64,000 bases of DNA from Clostridium sp. K13 (GCF_019734195.1 NZ_JAASHM010000002.1:107585-171584); one strand, 5' to 3'; counted from the stretch's first letter, positions 17,075 through 26,377 are shown. The notes: generated by a model from the letters alone, not told the origin. Translations and numbers: made by a program.

Positions 17075-19276
17075 ATGGATAGGGCATTAGATATATTAAA
17101 ACAATATTATGGATACAGTTCATTTAGGGATGGTCAGGAAGAAATAATAAGAGAAATATTAAATGGAAATGATGTTTTAACTATCATGCCAACAGGAGGC
17201 GGTAAATCTATTTGTTACCAAGTTCCAGCATTAATATTAGATGGAATAACACTAGTTATATCACCATTAATTTCTCTTATGAAGGATCAGGTAGATAATA
17301 TAAATAACTTGGGAATTAATTCTGCTTATATTAACTCTTCATTAAGTAATGTAGAAATAAACAATATTTTAGATGAAGCGGCACGAAATGAAATTAAAAT
17401 ATTATATGTTGCTCCAGAAAGATTAGAATCACAAGCATTTTTAGAGCTTATATCTAGTATTAATATTTCAATGGTGGCTATAGATGAAGCTCATTGTGTT
17501 TCACAATGGGGGCATGATTTTAGAAGTAGTTATAGAAGAATAAGTAGAGTGATATCAATTTTAAGAAATAGACCTATTGTTACAGCATTTACAGCTACAG
17601 CTACTAGTGAGGTTAGAGAAGATATAATAAAACTTCTTGAATTAAATAATCCGAAAGTATTTATATCGGGGTTTGATAGAAAAAATCTTAAGATTACTAT
17701 AGAAAAAGGAGTAAATAAAAAAAATTATATTTTAGATTATATAAATAATAATAGGAATGAATCAGGAATAATATATGCATCAACTAGAAAAGAAGTTGAT
17801 AGTCTTTATGAGTTATTAACATCAAAGGGATTACAAGTAGAAAAATATCATGCTGGACTTAGTGATGAATATAGAAAACAAGCTCAAGAAAGCTTTATAT
17901 ATGATAAATGCAATATAATAATTGCTACTAATGCTTTTGGAATGGGAATAGATAAATCTAATGTTAGATATGTAATACATTATAATATGCCAAAAAATAT
18001 TGAAGGATATTATCAAGAAATAGGTAGGGCAGGGAGAGATGGTGAAGAAAGTGAGTGTATAATGTTATTTTCACCAGGAGATGTTCAAACCCAAAAGTAT
18101 ATTATTGAAACGGCAACAGAAAACAGTATGAGAAAAGAAAATGAACTTTCTAAATTACAGACTATGATAAATCTAGTTTATACACAAGATTGCTATAGAA
18201 AATTTATACTTAATTATTTTGGTGAAGCATATGATGATAAGTGTAATAATTGTAGTAATTGTGAAGCACCGGGCGAGTTAGTAGATAAAAGTGTTGATGC
18301 TCAAAAGGTTATATCTTGTGTTTATAGAATGAATCAAAGATTTGGTATAGGAATGGTAGTAGATGTTTTAAGAGGATCCAAAAATAAAAAGGTTTATGAG
18401 CTTAGATTTGATGAATTATCTACATATGGAATAGTTAAAAACTACACTAAGGATACATTAACAGAATTTATAAATATGTTAATTTCACATGGATTTTTAA
18501 ATTACAAAGGTGAATATCCTGTTTTAACATTAAATCAGTTATCTATGGAAATAGTTAAAGGAGAAAGAAAGGTATTTGTCAAAGAACAAGTAGTTAAGAA
18601 GATTAAAATAGAAGAGAATGAACTATTTACTATATTAAAAGAATTAAGAATGGATATTTCGAGGGAGGAAAAAATACCACCATACATGATATTCGGAGAT
18701 GCTACACTGAAAGAGCTTAGCAATAGAATGCCAATAACAAAAGAACAATTCTTAGATATAAGCGGAGTTGGAAATTCTAAACTTAATAAATATGGTGAAA
18801 AGTTTATGAGTAAAATAAAAGAGTATATAGAAGAAAAAAATATAGAGGTTACTTGGAGCTTTAATAAGGTTAAAAATAATAACAATATATCTTTTGATGA
18901 TGTTTTAGATAAAGAAGAAAATAAAAAGAAAAAAGAGAAAAATAAAAATGGTGAAGAAAAAGTAAAATCGCATTATATAACTGTTGATTATATTAAGGCT
19001 GGTAAATCTATTAAAGAGGTTGTTAAGGAGAGAGAATTAGCTTTAGTTACAGTTATGGGACATATTCAGCAATATATTTCCGAAGGAAATGAAGTAGATT
19101 TTAAAATACCTTTTGATGAATTTTTTAATGATGAAGAAGAAGAAATAGTTTTAAAAGCTATAGATGAAGTGGGATACAATAAATTAAAGTCTATCAAGGA
19201 AGTAGTTCCACAGGAAATTAGTTATGATGCAATAAGAGCAATAGTATTAAAGAAAGTAATTAATGAACTTGCCTAA
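17075..19276 (+). CDS. recQ: ATP-dependent DNA helicase RecQ
   Basis: A 733-aa 3'-5' helicase for recombination and stalled forks. Walker A is MPTGGGKSICYQ (about residue 38) and the DEAH box with aromatic loop is AIDEAHCVSQWGHDFR (about 137). The second helicase domain ends YYQEIGRAGRDG. Zinc cysteines are C-x17-C-x2-C-x2-C (CYRKF...KCNNCSNC, about 373-396). A winged-helix RQC region and an HRDC domain (ITKEQFLDISGVGNSKLNKYG, about 550-570) follow. The last 100 residues form an extra helix-turn-helix domain (about 632-733; SIKEVVKERELALVTVMGHI) seen in some RecQ proteins. AAAGGAG precedes the start. It lies between two identical tRNA-Trp genes. Confidence 0.97.
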   Translation: MDRALDILKQYYGYSSFRDGQEEIIREILNGNDVLTIMPTGGGKSICYQVPALILDGITLVISPLISLMKDQVDNINNLGINSAYINSSLSNVEINNILDEAARNEIKILYVAPERLESQAFLELISSINISMVAIDEAHCVSQWGHDFRSSYRRISRVISILRNRPIVTAFTATATSEVREDIIKLLELNNPKVFISGFDRKNLKITIEKGVNKKNYILDYINNNRNESGIIYASTRKEVDSLYELLTSKGLQVEKYHAGLSDEYRKQAQESFIYDKCNIIIATNAFGMGIDKSNVRYVIHYNMPKNIEGYYQEIGRAGRDGEESECIMLFSPGDVQTQKYIIETATENSMRKENELSKLQTMINLVYTQDCYRKFILNYFGEAYDDKCNNCSNCEAPGELVDKSVDAQKVISCVYRMNQRFGIGMVVDVLRGSKNKKVYELRFDELSTYGIVKNYTKDTLTEFINMLISHGFLNYKGEYPVLTLNQLSMEIVKGERKVFVKEQVVKKIKIEENELFTILKELRMDISREEKIPPYMIFGDATLKELSNRMPITKEQFLDISGVGNSKLNKYGEKFMSKIKEYIEEKNIEVTWSFNKVKNNNNISFDDVLDKEENKKKKEKNKNGEEKVKSHYITVDYIKAGKSIKEVVKERELALVTVMGHIQQYISEGNEVDFKIPFDEFFNDEEEEIVLKAIDEVGYNKLKSIKEVVPQEISYDAIRAIVLKKVINELA

Positions 19277-19312
19277 TAAACTAAATTCTAGCCTTAAAGA
19301 TAAAAGTTTTAG

Positions 19313-19342
19313 TTGACAATTATTATGTTAACATGATAGAAT
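19313..19342 (+). promoter_or_regulatory. Promoter of second tRNA-Trp gene
   Basis: Perfect TTGACA (19313-19318), 18 bp, TAGAAT (19337-19342), 12 bp before the tRNA. It differs in sequence from the promoter of copy 1. Confidence 0.8.
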
Positions 19343-19354
19343 GATTACTGTTGA

Positions 19355-19428
19355 AGGGGTATCGTATATCGGTAGTACAGTAGTCTCCAAAACTATTAGG
19401 CTAGGTTCGATTCCTAGTACCCCTGCCA
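19355..19428 (+). tRNA. tRNA-Trp (CCA), copy 2
   Basis: All 74 bases match copy 1, including the encoded CCA and anticodon CCA. Only the flanks differ. Confidence 0.97.
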
Positions 19429-19429
19429 A

Positions 19430-19462
19430 AGACTTAGCAAAATTTGATAAGTCTTTTTTGTA
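19430..19462 (+). terminator. Terminator of second tRNA-Trp
   Basis: The stem AAGACTTA / TAAGTCTT is followed by TTTTG, unlike the terminator of copy 1. Confidence 0.75.
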
Positions 19463-19510
19463 TATAAAAATTTATGGTATAATTATGGCTAAAGTTATGG
19501 GGGAAAATTG

Positions 19511-22500
19511 ATGATTAATAAACTTAAGAAGAGTATCTTTGTTATATTTATTCTATTTATAGTAAATAGTAATTTAGTTTTTGCAGAGAGTAATATAAGT
19601 AATAACGGAGGTATTAATTTTAAAAGAATCACTGTTGAAAATGGGTTATCTCAAACAACAGTAGAATATATATATCAGGATTCGGATGGATATATGTGGT
19701 TTGGGACTGATAACGGTTTAAATAAATATGATGGTACCAATTTTGAAGTATATAAGTATAAAGGGACAAATAGCAATAAGGATAGTATATCAGGAGATAT
19801 TATCGTTGCTATAGAAGAAGATAGCGAAGGTTACTTATGGATTGGAACAACTACTGGATTAAGTAGATTAGATAGAAAAACAGGAGAAATAAAAAACTAT
19901 TTAGCCGATGGAAAAAGTGGAAGTATATCTAATGGTAATATATGCGAAATATTTATAGATTCAAAAGAAAGAATGTGGGTATCTACAGCTAATGGATTAA
20001 ATTTATATGATAAAAAGAGTGATACTTTTACTAGAGTTCTTTATTCTAATAATTATAATGTTTTAACTAGTCAGTCAATATATAGTATTGTGGAAGATAG
20101 TAATAATGTATATTGGATTGGAACTGATAAGGGATTAAATAAATATAATGAGGATACAGGTGAAATAACCAAATACACAAGTACAGATAAAAAGAAATTA
20201 ATAAGCAATAATTCAATATATGATTTGTATATGGATAATAATAATATATTATGGGTATCAACAAGTGGTGGTGGATTAAATAAAATTAATACTAAAAGTG
20301 AAGAGAGTATAGTTTTTAGAAATGATCCTAATGAGAAGAATTCTATTCCATCAGACTATGTAAAAAGTATTTTAAGAGATTCAAATGGAGATATGTGGAT
20401 TTGTACAGACAACGGACTAGCTAGACTTGATGAAAAAACAAATAAATTTACTGTTTATAATTCGAAAATTTATGATACTAGTACTCTTGTTAATGATAGA
20501 GTTATAAGTATATGCGAGTCAAAGTTAGGAACATTATGGATAGGGACTTATGATGGTTTATGTTTATTTAATCCTAAGGATATTTTTATTACATATAAAA
20601 ATGACCCATTTAATGATAATACTTTGAAAAGTAATATGATAATGGGAGTTTATAAAGATGATGATGGATATATTTGGGTTGGAACTAATGATGAAGGAAT
20701 AAACATAATAGATAAAGAAAATGATAAAGTATATAGGCTAGACAAGCAGGGGGAATTAAATAGCTTATTAACATCTAAAGATATAACAGTTATAAATGGA
20801 TATGGAAATAAGATATTTATAGGAACGAATAATGGTATAAACATTATTGATAAAGATAAAAAAGAAATACATAAATATTTAGAGAGTGATAGTGACTTTG
20901 ACAGTGATAGTAGTAAAATAAGAGAAATATTTATTGATAATGATAACTTGCTTTGGATAGGTTCTAGGGGTGGTTTATATACTTTAAATAATGATTATGA
21001 GTTGAGAAATCTAAATAATATATTTAAAGATAATGGCATTAAAGAGAATTTAGTTTCAAGTATATATGAAGATGATGATGGTGAAATGTGGATAGGAATG
21101 AGTGTTGAAGGTGGGTTATTAAGATACAATAAAGCTACTGGAGAATTAATAAATTACAAAAGTAGTGATGAAAACGGAATATCACATAACTCAATAAAAG
21201 ATATTAATGGAGATTCATTAGGGAATATATGGATAGCTACTAATTATGGACTAAATAAATTTAGTAAAAATGAAAATAAATTTACTCAATATACAGAAGA
21301 AATGGGACTAGCAAATAATTTTGTATACGGAATATTATTTGATGAAGAAAATAATCCCTGGGTTAGTACTAATTATGGATTATCTAAATATGATGTTAAA
21401 AAGAGTAGATTTATAAATTTTAGTATAAGTGATGGATTACAAGGAAATGAGTTTAATGGATATTCATACTTTAAAGCTAAGGATGGAGAAATGTTCTTTG
21501 GAGGAATTAGAGGATTAAATAGTTTCTATCCAAAAGATTATAAAGAAAATATTATAAGTAATACTGTGAAGATTAGTAAGGTGAAAATTGATGGTGAAAG
21601 CATTAATTTTGATGATGTAATTAAAATTAATAGAGATAACAATAGTATACAAATACAGTATTTTTTACCAGATTATAGAAATGTATCTAAAATAAAATAT
21701 TATTATAAGATGGAAGGTATAGATGAAGCTTGGATAGAGTTAGAAAATGGAAATTATGTAAACTATAATAATTTATCAGCTGGAAATTATAAATTTTTAG
21801 TTTTAGCAATGAGTTCTTCGGGGGAAATGAGTGAGGTAAGTAGTATAAAAATAATTAAGGAATCACCTATATTTATGACAAAAACGGCATTTGTTATTTA
21901 TATACTTATAATAGCATTTATATTATATAGAAGATGGAATAGAGTAAATATATTAAATAGGCTTGTTGAAGAAAGAACTATAGAGTTAAATAATAAATTA
22001 ATAGAGAATAGAATTCTATATGAAAAGTTAATCAATCAAGAAAAGAAAAAAAATAATTATTTTATAAACTTATCCCATGAGTTAAGAACACCATTGAATG
22101 TTATTTTATCTATAGAGCAATTAATAACAGCATTAAATAAAAAGGATGAACATATTAATAAGGAAAAATTGAATAACTATATGGATGCATTAAGAAGAAA
22201 CTCTAAACGATTATTAAAATTAATAAATGATATTATAGATACTGCTAAGATAGAAGCTGGTATGTATAGATTAGATATAACTAATAATGATATTATTTAT
22301 TTAGTTGAAGAGCTAGCGTTATCAATGAAGGATTTTATTGAAAGTAAAGGAATAGAATTAATTATAGACCCTGAAATAGAAGAAAAAATAATTGAGTGTG
22401 ATACTGGAGAAATTGAAAAATGTATAGTTAATATATTAGGTAATGCAGCTAAATTTACTAATAGTGGAGGAAAAATAGAAATAATAATTAATGAAGAAGA

Positions 22501-22741
22501 TGGTTTTGTTAATATAAGAATAAGAGACAATGGTATTGGAATAGATGAAAAGGATATTGAAGCTATATTTGATAGATTTGGGCAGGCATACAATAAAAAA
22601 TCAGAAGAGTTTGGTGGAAGCGGAATAGGTTTAAGTCTAAGCAAACAAATAATTGAATTACATAATGGAGAGTTACTAGTAAATAGTAAATTAGGATATG
22701 GTAGTGAATTTACTATAAGATTACCAGAAAGACAACCATAA
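19511..22741 (+). CDS. Two-component sensor histidine kinase with double beta-propeller sensor
   Basis: A 1076-aa membrane sensor. After a signal peptide (KSIFVIFILFIVNSNLVFA) come 14 propeller repeats of the pattern xWIGTxxGLNKYD (about residues 30-680), enough for two seven-bladed propellers. A Y_Y_Y-type beta domain (about 690-775) and one transmembrane helix (about 790-810) follow. The kinase core has an H box FINLSHELRTPLNVILS (His near 856), N box CIVNILGNAAKFTN (about 970) and G boxes DNGIGI and GGSGIGLSLSK (about 1035). This resembles the sensor half of Bacteroidetes-type hybrid systems but lacks a receiver and AraC domain. No response regulator is nearby. The ligand is unknown, perhaps a carbohydrate. 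ATG 19511 follows GGGGG. Confidence 0.93.
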   Translation: MINKLKKSIFVIFILFIVNSNLVFAESNISNNGGINFKRITVENGLSQTTVEYIYQDSDGYMWFGTDNGLNKYDGTNFEVYKYKGTNSNKDSISGDIIVAIEEDSEGYLWIGTTTGLSRLDRKTGEIKNYLADGKSGSISNGNICEIFIDSKERMWVSTANGLNLYDKKSDTFTRVLYSNNYNVLTSQSIYSIVEDSNNVYWIGTDKGLNKYNEDTGEITKYTSTDKKKLISNNSIYDLYMDNNNILWVSTSGGGLNKINTKSEESIVFRNDPNEKNSIPSDYVKSILRDSNGDMWICTDNGLARLDEKTNKFTVYNSKIYDTSTLVNDRVISICESKLGTLWIGTYDGLCLFNPKDIFITYKNDPFNDNTLKSNMIMGVYKDDDGYIWVGTNDEGINIIDKENDKVYRLDKQGELNSLLTSKDITVINGYGNKIFIGTNNGINIIDKDKKEIHKYLESDSDFDSDSSKIREIFIDNDNLLWIGSRGGLYTLNNDYELRNLNNIFKDNGIKENLVSSIYEDDDGEMWIGMSVEGGLLRYNKATGELINYKSSDENGISHNSIKDINGDSLGNIWIATNYGLNKFSKNENKFTQYTEEMGLANNFVYGILFDEENNPWVSTNYGLSKYDVKKSRFINFSISDGLQGNEFNGYSYFKAKDGEMFFGGIRGLNSFYPKDYKENIISNTVKISKVKIDGESINFDDVIKINRDNNSIQIQYFLPDYRNVSKIKYYYKMEGIDEAWIELENGNYVNYNNLSAGNYKFLVLAMSSSGEMSEVSSIKIIKESPIFMTKTAFVIYILIIAFILYRRWNRVNILNRLVEERTIELNNKLIENRILYEKLINQEKKKNNYFINLSHELRTPLNVILSIEQLITALNKKDEHINKEKLNNYMDALRRNSKRLLKLINDIIDTAKIEAGMYRLDITNNDIIYLVEELALSMKDFIESKGIELIIDPEIEEKIIECDTGEIEKCIVNILGNAAKFTNSGGKIEIIINEEDGFVNIRIRDNGIGIDEKDIEAIFDRFGQAYNKKSEEFGGSGIGLSLSKQIIELHNGELLVNSKLGYGSEFTIRLPERQP

Positions 22742-22809
22742 TTTGAATGTTAATAGATGATATTCATTTAATTGACAAGCAAATATTTATAATGTTAAAA
22801 TTATATTAT

Positions 22810-22848
22810 GCCTAAATTGAGAGTAATCTGAGTTTAGGCTATCTTTTT
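22810..22848 (+). terminator. Hairpin upstream of antiterminator gene
   Basis: The stem GCCTAAA / TTTAGGC with a loop of about 15 nt is followed by TATCTTTTT. It ends the kinase transcript or acts as an attenuator in the leader of the next gene. I could not align a RAT (ribonucleic antiterminator) sequence with confidence. Confidence 0.65.
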
Positions 22849-22874
22849 AGTACCATAAGGTAAGGAGCAAAGGT

Positions 22875-23723
22875 ATGATAGTTGAAAAAGTTTTAAATAA
22901 TAATGTAGTTGTTTCAATAGATCCTACAAACAAGAAAGAAGTAATTCTTATGGGAAGTGGTATAGCATTTAATAAAAAGCCTGGTCAATTAATTGACAGC
23001 AAAAAAATAGAAAAAACATTTATAGTAGATGATGAAAATTTAGGAAATAAGATAAAGAAACTGATTAATCAAATTCCAGATGGAATATTTGAACTAACAG
23101 ATGAGATTATAACTCATGCAATAGTTGAATTAAATGTGGAATTAGATAAACAAATTTATGTTTCCCTAGCAGATCACATAGCTTTTGCTGTAAAAAGATT
23201 TAAAAATGGAATTACCATAAAGAATGAATTATTAAATGAAATAAGAAGAGTTCATAGAACAGAATTTAGAGTTTCATTATGGGCTGTTGATTACATAAAC
23301 AAAAGATTAAAAATTAAGCTTCCAGAAGATGAAGCTGGATTTATAGCATTACATTTTGTAAATGCAAGTTATAAAGAAACTACAATGAAATCAGTGGAAT
23401 CAACTAAAATAATAAAAGATATATTAAATATTATTAAGTATTATTTTGCTATAGAGTTAGATGAAGATGATTTAAATTATGATAGGTTATTAACTCATCT
23501 AAAATATTTTGCAAAAAGAATTGTTAATAATAATCAACATAATAGTACCGATTCCAGTTTTGTAGAAATTATATCAAAAACTTATCCAGAAGCATATGGA
23601 TGTGCAAGAAAGATAGGTGAATATATATCTACACATAATGATTATCATGTAAATGATGATGAATTTGTATATTTAACTATGCATATACAAAGAGTTATAT
23701 CTGTTGCAAGAGGAAAAAAATAA
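22875..23723 (+). CDS. licT: BglG/LicT family transcription antiterminator
   Basis: A 282-aa RNA-binding antiterminator. The CAT-RBD (about residues 1-58; KVLNNNVVVSI and MGSGIAFNKKPGQLID) binds a hairpin in target mRNA. Two PRD domains follow (about 65-170 and 175-280) with phosphorylatable histidines in LADHIAF, ALHFVNA, LLTHLKYF and LTMHIQRV, so activity should follow PTS phosphotransfer and sugar supply. No PTS or glycosidase gene is adjacent, so its target lies elsewhere. The symbol marks the family, not a proven orthologue. Confidence 0.93.
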   Translation: MIVEKVLNNNVVVSIDPTNKKEVILMGSGIAFNKKPGQLIDSKKIEKTFIVDDENLGNKIKKLINQIPDGIFELTDEIITHAIVELNVELDKQIYVSLADHIAFAVKRFKNGITIKNELLNEIRRVHRTEFRVSLWAVDYINKRLKIKLPEDEAGFIALHFVNASYKETTMKSVESTKIIKDILNIIKYYFAIELDEDDLNYDRLLTHLKYFAKRIVNNNQHNSTDSSFVEIISKTYPEAYGCARKIGEYISTHNDYHVNDDEFVYLTMHIQRVISVARGKK

Positions 23724-23733
23724 AAGTATAAAG

Positions 23734-23772
23734 TAATAGCCCTAAACTTAATATGCTTAGGGCTATTTATTT
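23734..23772. terminator. Bidirectional terminator between licT and phytase genes
   Basis: The stem AGCCCTAA / TTAGGGCT with an AT-rich loop is flanked by A and T runs, between convergent genes. Confidence 0.85.
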
Positions 23773-24617
23773 TAAGCTTGTTTTATCCATTCTGAATAAG
23801 ATGTTGTATAATTATTAGACTTATTTTCAGAAACATATCTATAGAAATCCTCTAAAAACTCAAATTGATGTTTGTTATCGTGAAGATTAACACCACCAAC
23901 ATTATATTGATAAGATATTATTTGTTCTAATGATAAATTAGTATTGTTCATTAATATTTGATACATAGACATAAAAGTAGTTGTTCTGCCTTCACCAGCA
24001 TCACAATGAAAATGAAGGTGTAAATCAGAAGGCTTTGATTTAATAAATTCTACGAATTGATTTACAATTTCAGGTGTAGGTGCTCCATTATCTTTAACAG
24101 CATATCGTTTGTATTCCATTCCAGCTTTAGTAACTGCAGAAGATTCATTACTAACAAAATCTACATTCATCTCCTTAAAAAGTATACCTGTTTTTCTGTA
24201 AATGCTTAAAGGTTCACCAATTTTTATTTTAGATAAAAGGTTATTTTCTGTTTTTATTGTTTCTTCTGTAGTGAATCCATTATTTAAATCTTTATTAGGA
24301 TTAAAGAAGCTTATAGCATAATCATTAACTAAACCATGAGATTCTTGTCTTAAATCAATAATACATATATTAGGTTTATTTATAGCATTTTTTAAATTTT
24401 CTACTTGTTCAGATGTAAATTGAGCACTACCAGAAAAATTTAAATTAGGAATATCTCTAAATCTATCAGGTAAACCAGTTTTTGAAGTACTATCCCTAAC
24501 AACTAAGGTTTGACTATTATTATTATATATAGAACTAAATGGAGAAGCTGATAATAAGTTAAAGCTTAAAAATGCAAGGGAAATAAAGATAAATGATTTT
24601 AAAATAAATTGCTTCAT
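23772..24617 (-). CDS. Exported PTP-like (cysteine) phytase
   Basis: A 281-aa secreted protein with a signal peptide (FIFISLAFLSFNLLSA). The active-site loop HFHCDAGEGRTTTF (catalytic Cys about 205, Arg about 211) is the CX5R(T) loop of PTP-like inositol-phosphate phosphatases, close to the HCEAGVGRT I recall from Selenomonas phytase. More family marks are LNFSGSAQFTSEQ, the IDLRQESHGLVN stretch, and a general-acid candidate Asp in KDNGAP. Expected reaction: stepwise dephosphorylation of phytate outside the cell. GGAGGT precedes ATG 24617. It is monocistronic. An alternative is a protein tyrosine phosphatase, but the RQESHG motif argues for phytase-type. Confidence 0.85.
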   Translation of the reverse strand: MKQFILKSFIFISLAFLSFNLLSASPFSSIYNNNSQTLVVRDSTSKTGLPDRFRDIPNLNFSGSAQFTSEQVENLKNAINKPNICIIDLRQESHGLVNDYAISFFNPNKDLNNGFTTEETIKTENNLLSKIKIGEPLSIYRKTGILFKEMNVDFVSNESSAVTKAGMEYKRYAVKDNGAPTPEIVNQFVEFIKSKPSDLHLHFHCDAGEGRTTTFMSMYQILMNNTNLSLEQIISYQYNVGGVNLHDNKHQFEFLEDFYRYVSENKSNNYTTSYSEWIKQA

Positions 24618-24761
24618 AAATTAAAGACCTCCAACATTTTATTTGTTTTATTAATATTTTTTGTTGTAACAAACAAATTTATTCTAAATTCTTTAATATA
24701 TGATTTATACTATTATTAATATGGTAAAAATATCAATATAATAATTAATAGGAGAGATATA
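24618..24761. promoter_or_regulatory. Divergent promoter region with TTTGTT-GT-AACAAA palindrome
   Basis: An intergenic region between the divergent phytase and nuclease genes. TTTGTTGTAACAAA near 24659-24672 is a short palindrome that could bind a dimeric repressor. No promoter is clear. Confidence 0.3.
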
Positions 24762-25712
24762 ATGAGTGATACTTACCAAGAAAGAAAATATCCAGAGAAG
24801 TCATGGTCTATATCTAAAATGAAAACATTAGAAAATTGTGAAAGAGATTATTATTATACTTATTATGGAAGTCATAATGGTTGGATTTATACAAGTACAG
24901 ATGAACAGAAAATAGCATGGAGATTAAAAAAGTTAAGCAATTTATGGATGTGCTTTGGGGATGTTGTTCATAGAGAAATTAAAGGGATAATAAATATATG
25001 TAAAAAAGATAAAACAAAGTTTATGAATGCTACAAGATTTAATGAAATTACTTTAAATAAATTAAGAAATATTATACGAGAAAGCATACAAAAGTATAAT
25101 ACAAAGGAATGGGATGAATATCCTAAAGGGATAATGCTTCAGGAATATTATTATGGAGATAAAATATCAAAGCAAATTGGTGATGAATTAAAGGAACGTT
25201 TAATTAAATGTGTAAATAATTTTTATGTATCAAAAACCTTTGAAGAAATTTTAAAAGAAGAGACTATAATAATAGAAAATGATGAAGATATATTCAGTAG
25301 TATTAATTACGAAGGATTAAAAGTATATTCCAAAATAGATTTATTATATAAAGATTATGATGGTTATTATGTAATTGTAGATTGGAAAACAGGAAAAATA
25401 TCAGATGGTGATAAGGAGCAATTATTAGTGTATGCTTGGTATGTAATGGAGAAGTATGGCGTGCATTATTCTAGAATAAAAGGAAGAATAGAATATTTAT
25501 TAGATGGACATGTAGAAGAAATATTATTTAAATTAGATGATATTGAATATATAAAAAGTAAAGTTTTAAATGATTTAAAAATAATAAATTATTACCTTGA
25601 TGATATAAGCCTGAATAAAGCAAAGAAAAAGGAAGAATTTCAAAAAACATTTAAGACTTATAAATGTGCAAATTGTAAATTTAGAATGTTATGTAAAGAT
25701 GATAGTGTTTAA
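24762..25712 (+). CDS. PD-(D/E)XK nuclease with Cas4/AddB-type iron-sulfur cysteines
   Basis: A 316-aa stand-alone RecB-family nuclease. An N-terminal Cys (about 26, in LENCERDYYYTYYG) and three C-terminal Cys (C302-x2-C305-x5-C311, in CANCKFRMLC) reproduce the C...C-x2-C-x5-C pattern that holds a 4Fe-4S cluster in AddB and Cas4. Catalytic residues are a His in GDVVHREI, Asp in KIDLLYKD, and the motif VIVDWKTGK (about 205-212) with Asp and Lys. There is no helicase domain and no cas genes nearby. It likely cuts or trims DNA ends; the partner is unknown. GGAGAG precedes the start. Confidence 0.85.
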   Translation: MSDTYQERKYPEKSWSISKMKTLENCERDYYYTYYGSHNGWIYTSTDEQKIAWRLKKLSNLWMCFGDVVHREIKGIINICKKDKTKFMNATRFNEITLNKLRNIIRESIQKYNTKEWDEYPKGIMLQEYYYGDKISKQIGDELKERLIKCVNNFYVSKTFEEILKEETIIIENDEDIFSSINYEGLKVYSKIDLLYKDYDGYYVIVDWKTGKISDGDKEQLLVYAWYVMEKYGVHYSRIKGRIEYLLDGHVEEILFKLDDIEYIKSKVLNDLKIINYYLDDISLNKAKKKEEFQKTFKTYKCANCKFRMLCKDDSV

Positions 25713-25777
25713 AAAAATAGAAGTTGGATAGAACTTAAAAAGAGTTTAATTATTGAATTTAAGTATAGAGGTGAAGT

Positions 25778-26032
25778 ATGAGTTTTATTCAAATTCAAGG
25801 TGTGATTTTTTTTAGTATTATTATCTGTTCTATTATTGGAGGAAAAAAAGCTTCATTAATGGCTAGTATTGTTTGGATTATTGAAACAATACTAATTTAT
25901 AAAACTAGTAAGATAAATTATTTACAAATTATATCGGTTTCTTTATCTTTTCAAATAGGGATATTAATTGCTATTGCTAGAGACTTTATAGTAAGAAAGG
26001 TTAAGCAAACTTCTAATAAGGAAATCAATTAA
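25778..26032 (+). CDS. Small membrane protein of unknown function
   Basis: An 84-aa protein with three hydrophobic stretches (IQGVIFFSIIICSIIGG, SLMASIVWIIETILIY, QIISVSLSFQIGILIAIA) and a basic tail (VRKVKQTSNKEIN). The ribosome binding site GAGGTG is good. It follows the nuclease gene by 65 bases and may be cotranscribed. I do not recognise the family. Confidence 0.6.
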   Translation: MSFIQIQGVIFFSIIICSIIGGKKASLMASIVWIIETILIYKTSKINYLQIISVSLSFQIGILIAIARDFIVRKVKQTSNKEIN

Positions 26033-26186
26033 AAATAAACCAAAATAATAGAATATAGGTATTATTTACTTGTAATATAAAAACCTATATTGGTTAATAT
26101 AATAGTGTAAACAGAAACAACTTAAATGTGAAACAAATATTTGAGTTGAGTTTACAAATTACCGCTAACCAGAGGAGGAATCGATT

Positions 26187-26369
26187 ATGTCAAAAACATT
26201 AGTTCCAGAAGCAAAACAAGGATTAAGTGCATTCAAGAACGAAGTTGCATCAGAAATGGGAGTACCATTTACAGATTACAATGGTAACTTAACATCTAGA
26301 CAATGTGGTTCCGTAGGTGGTGAAATGGTTAAAAGAATGGTAGAACAATACGAAAGTGGATTAAAATAA
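26187..26369 (+). CDS. Alpha/beta-type small acid-soluble spore protein
   Basis: A 60-aa DNA-binding spore protein. It has both family blocks: ALSAFKNEVASEMG-like with the germination protease (GPR) cleavage site region (FKNEVASEMGVPF), and NLTSRQCGSVGGEMVKRMVE. It saturates spore DNA and protects it from UV and chemicals, and is degraded on germination. The ribosome binding site AGAGGAGG is strong and codon use is more G+C-rich than neighbours, as expected for a very abundant product. It should be a late forespore (sigma-G) gene, though I could not place the promoter. Confidence 0.97.
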   Translation: MSKTLVPEAKQGLSAFKNEVASEMGVPFTDYNGNLTSRQCGSVGGEMVKRMVEQYESGLK

Positions 26370-26377
26370 TTTACCAC

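Noticed and set aside
24762..25712. A Cas4 gene of a CRISPR system
   Set aside because: The cysteine pattern is similar, but there are no cas genes or repeat-spacer arrays in the window, and AddB-like nucleases share the pattern.
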